Of a stretch of DNA of 64,000 bases, positions 52,691-63,134 are shown in pieces. The stretch's first letter is position 1. Every line of letters starts with the position of its first letter. The stretch covers positions 27,254,233 to 27,318,232 of the forward strand of contig CM036764.1 of NCBI GenBank assembly GCA_020796225.1, read 5' to 3'. The notes under the pieces were generated by a model. The model made no database searches. It worked only from the letters and a program-made list of their open reading frames with translations, and had not been told where the DNA came from. This stretch comes from Arion vulgaris (taxonomy: Eukaryota > Mollusca > Gastropoda > Stylommatophora > Arionidae). A program made the position numbers and the translations under genes.

Positions 52691-53154
52691 TATTTTTAGA
52701 TTACAGTAGCTAATACCATTATTTTTATAAACTGCATTTTAAACTCGATTGATATAGACACCCATAATCCACCTGGGTTGAGTGAATGATGCCTTCGACA
52801 GGGGTGGTAGGACTTGTTATGGTGTATGAAGGCATCTAGTAAATTTTCAGATGTTGCACATGTATCTATACAGATTAGAAAAACACAATCCTGAAACACA
52901 ATCCCAAGACTTTTAACTGCTTCCAGAAATTATACACAGTTACAATCGTTTGCAATGTAAAACAGCACTTTGTGGTGCTTCGTTTCTTAATTAATTGGCT
53001 TGTCTAACACATTGAGGATATTTATAACCATTAGTTTGAGCATCACAAAACATGCAGAGCTCGGTAAGGTTTCGAACAACCTACGGGTAAACATCGAGAC
53101 CAAAATATATGATGACAAGCAGTAAAACAATCTAACGTATACTCTCTCACGCTC

Positions 53155-53220
53155 TCTCATGCTCTCTCTCTCTCTCTCTCTCTAGCCAGTGACGTTCCTG
53201 CTCTCTCTCTCTCTCTATAT
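53155..53220 (+). repeat. CT microsatellite
   Basis: (CT)n in two blocks around CCAGTGACGTTCCTG, which is itself duplicated (53187 and 53221). Further CT tracts lie at 53767-53818 and 58703-58732. Confidence 0.9.
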
Positions 53221-53223
53221 CCA

Positions 53224-53570
53224 GTGACGTTCCTGCCGCTTAGGGAAGCAACAAATGCACACCACTATTCTCTGTCCGTCCTCTGTATTGTGTTCCAGCT
53301 GTTATTCATTTCTTTCAGTTCTTGCTCTACTATTTATCACCACATCGTTTCAGGTCTTCCACGCTTTTGTTTGTCCTCTGGTTTCCATATCACTGAATTT
53401 TTCGTAACAGAACTGGCCTCCATGCGTATTGCATGCCCGATCCATCTCCAGCATCTCTTTTGGATGATGATGTTCATATTCTCTTGTTGTCACTGTACAC
53501 TCAGTTCTAAGTTTGAGATATTATTTGGCCAGAACATGTGTAAGATCAATCACATACAAGTTGTATGACA
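53224..53570 (-). pseudogene. LINE reverse transcriptase tail
   Basis: Inverted copy related to 40680-41030: the + strand has CTGTTATTCATTTCTTTCAG and CATGCGTATTGCATGCCCGA, antisense to the RRWR-MRIGHAIRMEASS segment of such tails. The 114-codon + ORF is a shadow. Confidence 0.6.
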
Positions 53571-53764
53571 GGTAGAGAGTTTGGACATATCTTTTACTAC
53601 AGTTATATAACACTTTTGGGGAACTAGTCGAGCCAGTACCATTATTCATCGCAGAATCACTGCCTGGCTATAAGATCAATCGTAGTAGAACCCAGAGCCA
53701 TCCAAACTCTCTAAAAAAAACTATCGTTTGCTTATTTTTATTGCTACTCCTCTTGTTTATCTGG

Positions 53765-53804
<40 letters not shown>

Positions 53805-54029
53805 TTCTCTCTCTCTCTCGTGATCACCGCTCAGACCGATGTACCAGACCTCCCATAAATTATATTCATGTGGAAATCTGATTCATGCAGCCTTGACATT
53901 GGTGTGTTTTACGTCACATCTTCGGCACCATTTGGAGCTTTGGTGCTTATCCTTCGGCGATGTGTCCGGTTTCAACCAGCGTTTACTCGGTTCGCTCTCC
54001 GTCCTATAGACATCTAGTGTTTTTTACGG

Positions 54030-54144
54030 TGTGTGATAGCTAGCCCCACGCCAAACCTCCTTAGTCGCCTCTTACGACATGCGTGGCAGGTAACAGTGGT
54101 TCTATTCTTTACACCCTAATTTGGGCCCCGGTAACCACTCAGGC
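54030..54144 (-). mobile_element. SINE-D variant, head part
   Basis: Shares TTAGTCGCCTCTTACGACAT with SINE-D but has ACACCCTAATTTGGGCCCCG and GGTAACCACTCAGGC in place of the usual head. The same variant is complete at 59576-59831. Confidence 0.65.
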
Positions 54145-54361
54145 GTATCTGGTTGTAACGAGCTAGCTGACAGTTTGGTTTCAATGGGGATGACAGTCCT
54201 ATATTTCCAGTAACGTTTGTCCTGAGTATTGACGATCAGTTCGTATGCTGAGATGTGTATGTGCCATTAAGTTAGGAAGTCCATATTTGTCCTCTTTCTG
54301 TCTTCCTCTGTCTCGTGTACATTTATTTTTCTATTTGTCGCAATAGTGTATTGTATTCCTC

Positions 54362-54621
54362 CGCCGTGTGGTGCCGGGGCCCGCAAGGAAAGCAAAGAAT
54401 AGTACCACTGCAACCTACAAGGCATGTCGTAGGAGGCCACTGATGTAGGACCTAGAGAAGCTACCCTAGTTTATAAAAAGCAGCGCAGAGATCGGATGTG
54501 ACTTGTAAGCGCATAACTGGCACAACGTACAATCGGTCTTAGGCTCAGATCACATACACTTCACAAGAGTAGTTGACAAGTGGTCGACGGGGAGTGTTGG
54601 AAGAAGAAGAAGAAGAAAGAA
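54362..54621 (+). mobile_element. SINE-D copy, 9-bp duplication
   Basis: CGCCGTGTGGTGCCGGGG head, complete body, GAAGAAGAAGAAGAAAGAA end. The direct repeat GTATTCCTC is at 54353-54361 and 54622-54630. One of the best preserved copies. Confidence 0.9.
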
Positions 54622-54663
54622 GTATTCCTCTCATAAGTAACGTAGGGCTTGCAAGCAATTTCT

Positions 54664-54747
<84 letters not shown>
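54664..54747. repeat. TA microsatellite
   Basis: Over 40 TA units just after the SINE-D copy at 54362 and about 180 bases upstream of the exon at 54930. Preceded by TAACGTAGGGCTTGCAAGCA, LINE 3' end-like sequence also seen at 57760, 49260 and 62100. Confidence 0.95.
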
Positions 54748-54750
<3 letters not shown>

Positions 54751-54929
54751 ATTATCAACTATTTAACTCATTTTAGTACTTTAGTCAAATGGGAATAAAT
54801 ATTTAATTTTACTGTATCAGATGAGAAGAGTGTTTCTATGTTAACCTTATATTGTATGAAAGTACAATATTTGGTACAATATAAGTAAAAGTCTGTAATT
54901 GTTATTTTTTCCTCACTTACATGAAACAG

Positions 54930-56026
54930 ATACCAGACCTTCAAGGGGCAGACGCAGAGTGAACTTTACCGCAAAAGACACTGAAGCTGACTGCCAAGGT
55001 CACAGCAGTGATAAAAGGGCCCCAAATACTGAGCAAATATCACCAGAACAGCCAAGCTCACCTTTCACACGCAAACAGCGGAGAATACTCGAGGGCCGTA
55101 AGATTTTAGAAAAACTCTCGGATCAATCAGTTCCCATTACAAGGAATGCTAAAAAACAAGAAACATTACACTTAAATGTGAAAAGAAAAGATGAAGTGCG
55201 GGATAAGGATGATCAGATCAGCAGTAAAGAGTGTGGTAGACGTTTACCAAAGGTGGAGAATCCAGACAGTATTTATGGTGTTGACAAGGAACCGAAACCG
55301 CGATCTAAAAAAAAAAAGACTTTCAAATTCTCAAGTGTGTCACCAGCTGATATAGAGACTTCAGATAAATGTCTGTCAGCTGCCTCGTCGCCTTCAAAAA
55401 CGAGATCCGTACCAGTGATCAGAAAAACTGTTATGAGCAATGATCAATTTAGACATCACGTGGAAACACTCGTGCATCAGCAATGCATGCTAGTTGCAAA
55501 GATTTCTGAACTTCAAGAGGACTTACAATCGATCATAGTCAAAATGGAGGAAGCAACAGGTGAAAGTCTTGTAGAAAGGCTTGCTCAAAGTCCTGAAGAA
55601 GACGTGAAATGTGCAGAAAATAAACAAGATGACGCAAGTGCTTGTCGGAATAGCTTAGATGCTGTGTCATCTGAAAGTAATACCTTAGGAGTGGACGTTT
55701 CTCCATTGACGCCAGACTTCTCCGATCAATCAAACTTTGAAGAATCTCGTTGTCAATCAAGCAATAACTTCTGTTACGTGCTGCACAATAAGTGCTGGAA
55801 TGCAAATATCATTAGAGAAGAAGGAGAAGCTACTGAAGGACGGACACAGTTAGACAAGTTACTGTTATCACGTGAGGTATCACTGACGAACGAACCGTGG
55901 TCTATGTCGTGTGTCTCGACAAAACAGTCGACCTCTGGCAGCGTATATTGCCAGCTCCAGTACATCTTTCTTCTTGTTCTGGTAGTCGTACAGTTCATCA
56001 TTCAGTTTGTGTGCATACGCACCTGA
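54930..56026 (+). CDS. Last exon of an unrecognised gene: basic, coiled-coil, tail-anchored protein
   Basis: About 365 codons open from an acceptor (GAAACAG ends 54929, entering in phase 1) to TGA at 56024-56026. I do not recognise the family. The product is charged and low in complexity: RGRRRVNFT near the start, a basic RKQRRILEGRKILEKL segment at residues 50-70, RSKKKKTFKF at about 135, and an amphipathic, probably coiled-coil stretch around 190-220 (HVETLVHQQCMLVAKISELQ). Acidic Ser/Asp-rich sequence follows. A hydrophobic segment, YIFLLVLVVVQFIIQFV, ends four residues (CIRT) before the stop, so the protein should be tail-anchored with its bulk in the cytoplasm or nucleoplasm. Codon use and length without stops in this AT-rich DNA support a real exon. 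The upstream exons were not found. A 40-bp tandem duplication covers the stop. The poly(A) signal at 56187 suits a short 3' UTR. Confidence 0.75.
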
Positions 56027-56080
56027 ACCAGAACTACAAGTTCAATTTGTGTGCATACGCACTTGAACCAGAACTACAAG
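56001..56080 (+). repeat. 40-bp tandem duplication across the stop codon
   Basis: Two copies of a 40-base unit (56001-56040 and 56041-56080) differing at two positions, plus five bases of a third. The first copy encodes the last residues and the stop of the tail-anchored protein; the second is in its 3' UTR. Since 40 is not a multiple of three, the second copy would not extend the same frame if the first stop were lost. Confidence 0.9.
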
Positions 56081-56186
56081 TTCAGTATTACAAGTTGTTT
56101 AGAAGTTGCCATATTTCATCAACATTTAGTTATCTAAATTAACAATTTACACACATACACATATTTTTCTCCCATTAATTTTGCAA

Positions 56187-56192
56187 AATAAA
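56187..56192 (+). terminator. Poly(A) signal AATAAA for the tail-anchored protein gene (candidate)
   Basis: Canonical hexamer 161 bases after the TGA at 56026, at a normal distance, followed by T-rich sequence. It supports 54930-56026 being the terminal exon. Confidence 0.55.
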
Positions 56193-56339
56193 GTTGTATT
56201 TTGTAATCGGTGTTATTCCTATATCCATTAATAATTGTCTTTTCTTCATTCCTGTCTGACAGCGTTTCAATAATAGTTAGATTAATGAATTAATTAAATA
56301 CAAACGTTAAGATAATTGGAACGTAATATGTACAAAGAG

Positions 56340-56574
56340 TTTTTAAAGCCGAAGGATTGACTTCATTGCACCGGGTTTTACCCCATATGGCCCTCTCCGC
56401 AGAAATGGCACGCCACCTGCCGAGAGTATTGCACAAAGCACGAACTCCGTAGCTCCAGCAACAATCCTAGGGGTCTCTGGAAAAACTGCACTCGTGAACA
56501 CAAGGCCGCGGTCCGGATTCGAACCCACGACCTTCGACTCGCAAGGCAAAGGGCTTAACCACTCAGCCACATGG
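56340..56574 (-). mobile_element. SINE-A copy
   Basis: Inverted, close to the copy at 3464: GATTCGAACCCACGACC and GGGCTTAACCACTCAGCCAC at the head end. About 150 bases after the poly(A) signal of the tail-anchored protein gene. Confidence 0.85.
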
Positions 56575-56690
56575 AAAAGCAAGAATCTGGATGTGAGTTC
56601 AAATTTGTTTCCAGCTCTCTGTATACAATTGTTTGTTTGTCTTGTCTTTTTTGTTAAAATATAGATTACCACTAGTTTAGGAAATCAGAC

Positions 56691-56830
56691 TATCACATAT
56701 GAACAATTTGGAGGTCTCTATGGCGAAGTGATTAAAGCGGTTGCTTGCTTTCTGAAAGATTGTGTGTTCGAATCTGGACCGAGTCATATGTGCAACTAGG
56801 ATTGTTGTTAGGGCTATAGAGTTCAATGGC
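56691..56830 (+). mobile_element. SINE-A-like head, partial
   Basis: GGAGGTCTCTATGGCGAAGT then GTTCGAATCTGGACC, a tRNA-like head as in SINE-A, followed by CTAGGATTGTTGTTAGGGC. The 3' body is lost or belongs to another subfamily. Confidence 0.6.
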
Positions 56831-57195
56831 ATGACAAATACGCACAAACAACTTATCGCATGTGTTTGTGCAAACACTGTTCGATCGAATCTGACCTGAT
56901 TATTCTGTGTTCAACAGTATGAGCTGTGTATGAAAGACACGGCTTAGTAAAGCTCTTTTTATGAAGAGCTAACTGGATGTGTTCTTTAAAAAAAAGACTA
57001 AACAAAAGGTACCGTAAAAATTAAGCGTTTGCGGTTCAAATCCTGTGTTTATATTAATGAGTAAACTTTTTGACAGTCTTCTTCTGTCACTGATAATATA
57101 CTTCTTTGACTGATATTCTTGTCATTGATTTTGTTTGTTGTTCAGACATTTGTTCAGTTAAAGTTTGGCCAGTGTCAGCAAGAAATATATGTTTA

Positions 57196-57445
57196 TATGG
57201 GGGTCTCTGTTGCTAAGTGGTTAAGCCCTTGCCTTGCAAGTCGAAGGTCGTAGGTTCGAATCCGGACCGCACCGCTCTATTCACGGGTGCATTTTTCTCA
57301 AGAAACTCCTAAGGTTGTTGCTGGAGCTACAGAGTTAGTGCTTTGTGCAACACTTTCGGCAGGTGGCTTGCCATTTCTGCGAAGTGGGACCGAGCTTTAT
57401 GGGGTAAAACCCGGTGCAATGAAGTCAGTTCTTCGGTTTTAAACC
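57196..57445 (+). mobile_element. SINE-A copy with well preserved tRNA-like head
   Basis: Head GGGGTCTCTGTTGCTAAGTG with A box and GGTTCGAATCC B box spaced as in a tRNA. The body GTTGCTGGAGCTACAGAGTT is followed by TGCAATGAAGTCAGTTCTTC. It is a SINE, not a tRNA gene: the head runs on into the family body with no acceptor stem closure. Confidence 0.85.
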
Positions 57446-57689
57446 ACTTTGATCCTGTTTTTGATAATTTTTGGTTCCCGGAAGCCCCTAATACTTGTTC
57501 GCTGTCTGTTTATTGACTATATTCATTGGATCCGGTGCTTTCCCTTGGGTTCTTAAAACTCCTTATTCTCTTCTTGAGGTATATAGAAGTATACACTTTA
57601 AGAAATGACGCCCTTTTTGAATATATAAAGAAAAGACGTCATAGTAAATATTGAAACGAACTATACTGAGAGTCGAGTTATATTGGACT

Positions 57690-58540
57690 CAATGTCATAG
57701 AAGAATTAAACATGTTGCCCAGGATAGAGCGGTATGGACAAATTTCTTGCAGGCCCTATGTAACATATAACGGTACAAGAAGTATATCAAATTATAATTT
57801 TGAAGTATACACAGCAGGATTAGAGAAACTTGACGATAATCTGTATCTTCACATCTGATAGTAGACTGGACAGAGAGATCGAAACTAGAATCCAGCAAGC
57901 CAACAACATTACATACCAGCTTACCCCAATTTTGAAACACCCAGCCATTCCAGTAGTGACTAAAAGACAGATTATAAATTCAATCTTTATACCAACACTG
58001 TGCTACCAGAGCCAAACATGGGCACTGACAAAAGAACAAGAAAGGAAAATTACCACATGCGAAATGAGATGCCAGAGGAAAGCAGTAAATAAAACAAGAA
58101 GAGACCATATAAGAAATGAGGAAATTAGAAGAACAGTCGGAACAACACCCGCTATTAGATTTATTGAAAAACAGAGACTCAAATGGTTTGGCCACTTGGT
58201 CAGAATGAACCCGAATACACCAGTTGCAAGAGCGTACAACCTGAAAATGGAATCATCAAAAGGAAAGGGCAGACCAAGAAAAAGATGGGTTGATGGAGTT
58301 ACTGTCATCTTAAAACTCCACAATACCACACCATATCAAGCGACCGAGCGTGCATTATCTCGGAAACCGATCATCTGTTAAACCTGCTACGCCTAGCGGC
58401 AAAAAAGCAGAGAAGGACAAAAGAAGAAGAAAGAAGACGATAATCAAACAGAGAAAGTCCGCAACAGAAGGACTAACTGAAACAAAGAAAAACAGAATGA
58501 CATTATCAGGAGATAACTTAACGTTGTTTTAACCTGCTTT
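57690..58540 (+). pseudogene. LINE reverse transcriptase tails (two fragments)
   Basis: A short end (57710-57780) reads AQDRAVWTNFLQALCNI. From 57830 a 183-codon frame reads [60 protein letters not shown] and GRPRKRWVDGV. The longest open LINE tail in the window, but it lacks the polymerase core (no YADD region) and is 5'-truncated. Confidence 0.85.
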
Positions 58541-58701
58541 GAAAGTTCTAAGTAAACATGATTTTGTGGACAGCGAACATGTTACAGACGTTGCAGTCAG
58601 GATTTAGATTGTTGGCTCACTAGCTTGGTATACGTGACTCACTGAGAACTGGTTGTCTGTAAATATATATGTGCTTACATTAACATGTAGTCTTACACGA
58701 T

Positions 58702-58735
<34 letters not shown>

Positions 58736-58754
58736 GATCCCCGTCTTGCACAAT

Positions 58755-59410
58755 TGAACAATCATCATCATCAAATAGCTTGTCTCGAGCAGAACTTTGT
58801 CACCCTAACAGTCTTTCGGAATTTCTTTCTCTCATATACCAGATGTCCTTCCTCTTTAGCAGCCCTGCTCAAATCATCAGTTACATCATGAATCCATCTT
58901 CTCCGTGGTCTTCTTCTCCACTTTCCAGTGAGATGCCTCCTTTCATAATGGTCTTCAACCCTTGACCAATACTTATAGTTATTCTTTATCTTACCTTAAA
59001 TGTGAACTTGTTAATAGTATTCCTGTCTCGTGCCTGCTGGTGTGGGCCATAATGTATCTCCACAACTCTCTGTCTCCAGTGTTGACGGTCAATTCTGTTG
59101 TTGACATTCTTCCATGCTTTGATGTTAGATTGCTCCTTATCTTCTCTATCTTTCGAGAATGCCTCTCTCTCTCTCTATTTCTCTCTTTGCCTTTTTACCC
59201 CGGATTGGGGCATAGGCCCTCAACCAACTCATGCCAAGTCTTCCTATCTCTAGCTATCTCCTGCAGCTCCCGAGAATGCCTCTACCCAATAACTTATTCC
59301 TTTGTCACAATGTGTTCTAAGTTCTGTCTTCGCATTACATGTCCCCACAAATTGTTGATTACTGCTTCCTTCGGATGTTTGTTAGAAAGTTCCTTTTCTC
59401 GGTGAACTAA
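58755..59410 (-). pseudogene. LINE tail fragments, opposite strand
   Basis: 58755-59000 is antisense to a HYERRHLTGKWRRRPRRRWI-like tail, parallel to 52190-52400. 59030-59410 contains GCATAGGCCCTCAACCAACT and CACAATGTGTTCTAAGT, antisense to further LINE sequence also seen at 13180-13330 and 27440-27500. Confidence 0.55.
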
Positions 59411-59449
59411 TTATTAATACCTCGTCTTCTGCGCTCAGTAATATGTTCA

Positions 59450-59990
59450 GTTTTCTAAGCAGAGATATTAATCGCAGTTAAGAATCCAGATTTCATTAAT
59501 CAGATGACTAAACAGAGATAGTAATCGCAGTTAAGAATTCAGATTTCATTAATCAGATGACTAAGCAGAGATATTCTTCTTCTTCTTCTTTGCGTTCGTT
59601 CTTTACAACCAATTTTAATCACTCTTTGTGATATGTTTGATCTTTGCCAAGAACTTGAATACGTTGCACATTGGTTTGGTAGGCCCCTAAACGCATAAGA
59701 CTTCTACACATTTAGGACACGTGCATCCGATTTCATCCAAACCTCCTTAGTCGCCTCTTACGACATGCGTGCAGGTAACAGTGGTTCTATTCTTTACACC
59801 CCACATTTGGGCCCCGGTAACCACTCGGGCGGCAGAGATATTAATCGCAGTTAAGAATTCAGATTTCATTAATCAGATACCTAAACAGAGATATGAATCG
59901 CTGCCAGTGATTCAGTTTTCGTTAGATAGCTAAACAAAGATATGAATCGCAGCCAAGAATTCAGTTTTCATTAATCAGTTCTTATTTGGG
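59450..59990 (+). repeat. About 53-bp tandem array, split by a SINE-D variant
   Basis: Units of CAGAGATATTAATCGCAGTT plus AAGAATTCAGATTTCATTAA and TCAGATGACTAAG, about six in all, with the SINE at 59576-59831 inside. Outer units to the right are more diverged. Confidence 0.88.
59576..59831 (-). mobile_element. SINE-D variant nested in a tandem array, 11-bp duplication
   Basis: Inverted, from CTTCTTCTTCTTCTTTGCGT to GGTAACCACTCGGGCG. The direct repeat GCAGAGATATT is at 59565-59575 and 59832-59842, and both flanks are units of the ~53-bp array. The array is therefore older than this insertion. Confidence 0.88.
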
Positions 59991-60332
59991 ATATAAATCG
60001 TCTGCGTGCTTGGCTACTCAGTGTTAGAACCCTTGTTTCGTTATTGGAAGAGACGAGATTCGAAGCGCAGGTAAGCTTCAGTCGACCCAACTGAAAATAT
60101 GTTTGAAACGGAGTTCTCGGAGTTAGGAAATAATAAAATAATGAGCTTGTCACCTCATCTTCAAATTACTAACACCAATACAACAGTGGCCGATGTTTTA
60201 AATCCCAATATAATCGATTCTGCATTCATTCAGCTAAAGATAGATAACTGAAATTGAATTTGAAGGAAATTCAAAATCATCAACAGAGTTACTATGTAAG
60301 AGCTCTGTCTTTGATATTTGCACTGTAATTTA

Positions 60333-60586
60333 TCTTCTTCGGACGCTCCATATCGACCACTTGTTAACCACACTGTGTGATTTGTATGTGATCTGAGCCT
60401 AAGAGCAATTGTACATTGTGCCAGTTATGCGCCTACAAGTAGGCCAGCACATCCGATATCTGTGATGCTTTATATTTACTAGGTAGCTTCCTAGATCCTA
60501 CATCAGTCGCCTCTTACTACATGCCTTGTAGGTCGCAGTGGTACTATTCTTTGCTTCTCTTATGGGCCCCAGCACCACATGGGCGG
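60333..60586 (-). mobile_element. SINE-D copy
   Basis: Inverted: TTCTTCGGACGCTCCATATC at the left and GGCCCCAGCACCACATGGGC at the right. Full length. In the region before the chitinase start. Confidence 0.87.
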
Positions 60587-61028
60587 AACTGTATTAAATT
60601 GACAGAGCAAGTGTGGGGGTGCCGTAATGTGTAAGATTTATTTCTATTGAGTAGTCGTTCACTGTGTTACCTCCAACACTTCACACCATCATTTCAATGT
60701 ATGCTATGGAATTACAGTTACCACTGACTTTCTTTTATTTGTTTTAGCGGTTATACTTCTTAAACTAAACACAACAAAAACAGAGATAAATCTTAACAAA
60801 TTCTTTCTGTGTCTTAGCATCATGGATCATCCGTCATTGCGCAAACTGCTTGCTCGTGGATCAGAACTTTAAATCCTATTATTTTTTTTTATATCCGTGG
60901 AGATTTAGTGGGACTGAATCCATCACGTTTTTGGGGAATCTCGTATTAGGTCGAGATGTTGCGTGCAGATATATCCTATTGCTTATTTCTTCTTCTTGTT
61001 TCTTTAGTTCTGGCAGAATTGCACCAAC

Positions 61029-61089
61029 ATGTCGACTGGACATACTCCGTTACTTTTGTATTGTGTCTTGACGCTATGGTTAGTTCAAG
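61029..61089 (+). CDS. GH18 chitinase, first coding exon (signal peptide)
   Basis: ATG at 61029 starts a 61-base coding stretch, MSTGHTPLLLYCVLTLWL and VQ, ending at the donor GTAAGT (61090) in phase 1. It is a typical secretory signal peptide: short polar start, leucine-rich core. Phase 1 matches the exon at 62676, which continues directly into the mature GH18 domain. The start is chosen as the ATG in frame with both the hydrophobic core and the next exon; an in-frame upstream start was not checked exhaustively. A 5'-truncated Penelope-like copy lies only 20 bases after the donor. Confidence 0.75.
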
Positions 61090-61109
61090 GTAAGTAACAT
61101 CGATATAAG

Positions 61110-61240
61110 GGAATACTGCAGTAAAACTATGTAGCAATGGCGAAACACATAAAAACAAAGTACAGTAGTTTTATAAAATACAAAAACATTAACAATACAC
61201 AGCAACGTTTCGACTAAAAAGCCTTTATCAAGAAGTTAAT
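61110..61240 (-). mobile_element. Penelope-like 3' end, single arm
   Basis: About 130 bases on the - strand match the PLE 3' end: tail (TACTGCAGTAAAACTA), CATAAAAACAAAGTAC, then GCAACGTTTCGAC and AAGCCTTTATCAAG. No inverted second arm is visible. It lies 20 bases inside the first chitinase intron, close to the donor at 61090. Confidence 0.7.
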
Positions 61241-61423
61241 CAGGTGAGTTATAACTAGTATAGTGTAACTATTTGTTGACATCGACATAGAAGATAGATT
61301 CTAACTTTTAAGTTTGATTATGTAAGCAACAATTTACTATTAAATAGAAGACTTATTTCAATATTTTGTAAAGATTCATTTTAAAATTAGTTATAATTTG
61401 TTATATATAAATATAAATATTTG

Positions 61424-61515
61424 CACTTCGGTGAATAACCGTGTGTGCTCCGATCTTTTTCTTACACAAGACGATTTTAGTGCAAGAACTCCGTAGCACC
61501 AGCGAGTGTCTCTGA
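61424..61515 (+). mobile_element. SINE-F fragment
   Basis: GCACTTCGGTGAATAACCGT, GTGCTCCGATCTTTTTCTTA, AACTCCGTAGCACCAGCGAG: about 90 bases of the family's 5' half. In chitinase intron 1. Confidence 0.6.
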
Positions 61516-61595
61516 TATAAATAAAATAAAACATAATAATATGGTATAAATTATTGTCATAGTATATAACTGATTAGATCTGTATATGTATACGG

Positions 61596-61856
61596 GAGGT
61601 ATCTGTAGTAAAGTGGTTAAGTTAGTGTCTTATGTTACAAAGGTCGTGGATTCGAATCCGGACCGCGCCGTTCTGTTCATGCATTCATTTTTGTCATAGA
61701 TTTCTAGGATTATTGCTGAAGCTACAGAATTGGTGATTTGTTCAATACTATCTGCATGTGACTTGACATTTCTGTGGAGAGGAACCGAGCCATATATTAT
61801 AAAATTATCGTAAAACTCGGAGAATGAAGTAAATTCTCCATCTCTAGACCATTTAG
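61596..61856 (+). mobile_element. SINE-A copy, diverged
   Basis: GGGAGGTATCTGTAGTAAAG head, GGATTCGAATCCGGACC B box, then TATTGCTGAAGCTACAGAAT and a diverged tail. In chitinase intron 1. Confidence 0.78.
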
Positions 61857-62084
61857 ATATATTTATTGCTTGCAATGTTAAAAAGATTGATTAAATCTAT
61901 ATAAATTAAAATTTCCCGTATTCTTTCAGACCTTGGGTTATGAAATAATATCCCTTCACATTTCCAAAATCTACTGTGCAGGGGGTAGAAGGACCAATTC
62001 TTTTCCTCACGTGTGAAACGTTGAGTGTTGGATTGATCCCACATTTGATGCGATAGGCGAACGGTTATCATAATAATAATAATT

Positions 62085-62560
62085 CCTCTCGTACCGTTAT
62101 ACGTTACATAGGGCCTGCAAGTAATTTCTCCATACCGCTCTATCCTGGGAAACTAACTCAATCTCCTCCATGTAACTGAGACCGATATTTCCTTCCTCTC
62201 TCAGCAAAGTTCGTTTCAGGGTCTCCTTAGGTCGACCTCTCTTTCTTGAACCCTTTGCATCCCACTTCAATGCCTGCTTTGATATTCGTTGATTATTTCT
62301 CCTCAAGGTGTGCCCAACATATCTCCATCTTCTCTCTCTTATAACAGTTGTCACTAGTGGTTGACCAGACATGGCTCTAATTTCATCACTTCTCCTGAAT
62401 TCGTTCCATTTTATATTCATTATTTTTCGCAGACATCTATTTTCAAATACATTCAACTTGCTTTCTATATATTTAGTCATTTTCCAACTCTCGCTGGCAT
62501 ATGTTAGGATTGATACAACATTTGAATTGAATTGAACGCTTATGCAATACAATAATCCTT
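62085..62560 (-). pseudogene. LINE reverse transcriptase tail
   Basis: A 151-codon - strand frame reads SNVVSILTYASESWKMTKYI, NRCLRKIMNIKWNEFRRSDE, RRWRYVGHTLRRNNQRISKQ, KGSRKRGRPKETLKRTLLRE and QDRAVWRNYLQALCNV. Intact to its end and in the clade of 57710-57780, but lacks the polymerase core. It lies about 120 bases upstream of chitinase exon 2. Confidence 0.85.
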
Positions 62561-62675
62561 CCCACTGATTGAATCTACGTATGTACTATTGTTATAATAA
62601 ATTATAAGAATTGTGCAGAAATATTTATTTTGATGTGTTTATGGTTTCGAATAAAATATTACGCATGCTCTACAG

Positions 62676-62887
62676 TTGTCAACTCCAGGAATAATCTACA
62701 ACTAAGGCGTGTCTGCTACTTCACAAATTGGTCATGTGATCTACTGGTCAAGGAGGCATATTTTTGCCTACATGACTTGGATGCCTCCCTTTGTTCCCAC
62801 ATCATCTACGCCTTCGCTGGGATAGATCTAATGTCACTTAATCTGTCACCAACAAGAGTCGACGATGAGACCAGTGGGGATGCTAAG
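62676..62887 (+). CDS. GH18 chitinase, second coding exon (start of catalytic domain)
   Basis: Acceptor CTACAG ends at 62675; donor GTGGGA at 62888; phase 1 to phase 0. The product contains RRVCYFTNWS near its start and LDASLCSHIIYAFAGID further on, the beta-1 and beta-2 strand signatures of family 18 glycosyl hydrolases of the chitotriosidase/chitinase type. The cysteine pair (VCYFTNW, SLCSHIIYAFAG) is the conserved N-terminal disulphide of the family. Such enzymes hydrolyse beta-1,4 N-acetylglucosamine polymers outside the cell; some relatives are inactive lectins. The catalytic DxxDxDxE motif lies in later exons beyond the window, so activity cannot be judged. GTGGGA is a weak donor but suits the family boundary. 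The region between CYFTNWS and LDASLC is somewhat unusual (extra Cys in CDLLVKEAYFCLHD). Confidence 0.85.
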
Positions 62888-63126
62888 GTGGGATACAGGA
62901 TAGATAATTTTTTAATTCATAGTTTGAATTTAAAACATCAAAGTTATCACAACAGCTGAAACAAAACAAGCAAAAAGAAAACTAGCTAAACAATGGATGA
63001 CAGTAGATAACTAAACTTAATGACGAAGAAATGTGAATAAGTATATACCTATTCAGTGAATAAGAAAAAGCAGATAAGATGTTTTCCCTAAATAAATAGT
63101 TTACAATTAGAGATTGCTTTACATTA
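62888..63126. other. Start of chitinase intron 2, nothing recognised
   Basis: Unique AT-rich sequence between the donor at 62888 and the hAT MITE. From 63721 to the window end there is likewise no recognised feature. Confidence 0.55.
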
Positions 63127-63134
63127 TAGTAACT

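Noticed and set aside
57199..57275. tRNA gene
   Set aside because: A and B boxes are present, but the sequence continues into a SINE body found at several other loci and has no closing acceptor stem; the same holds for the heads at 3650, 21155, 28003, 56691 and 61596.
58003..58329. 108-codon - strand ORF
   Set aside because: Shadow of the 183-codon LINE tail on the + strand.
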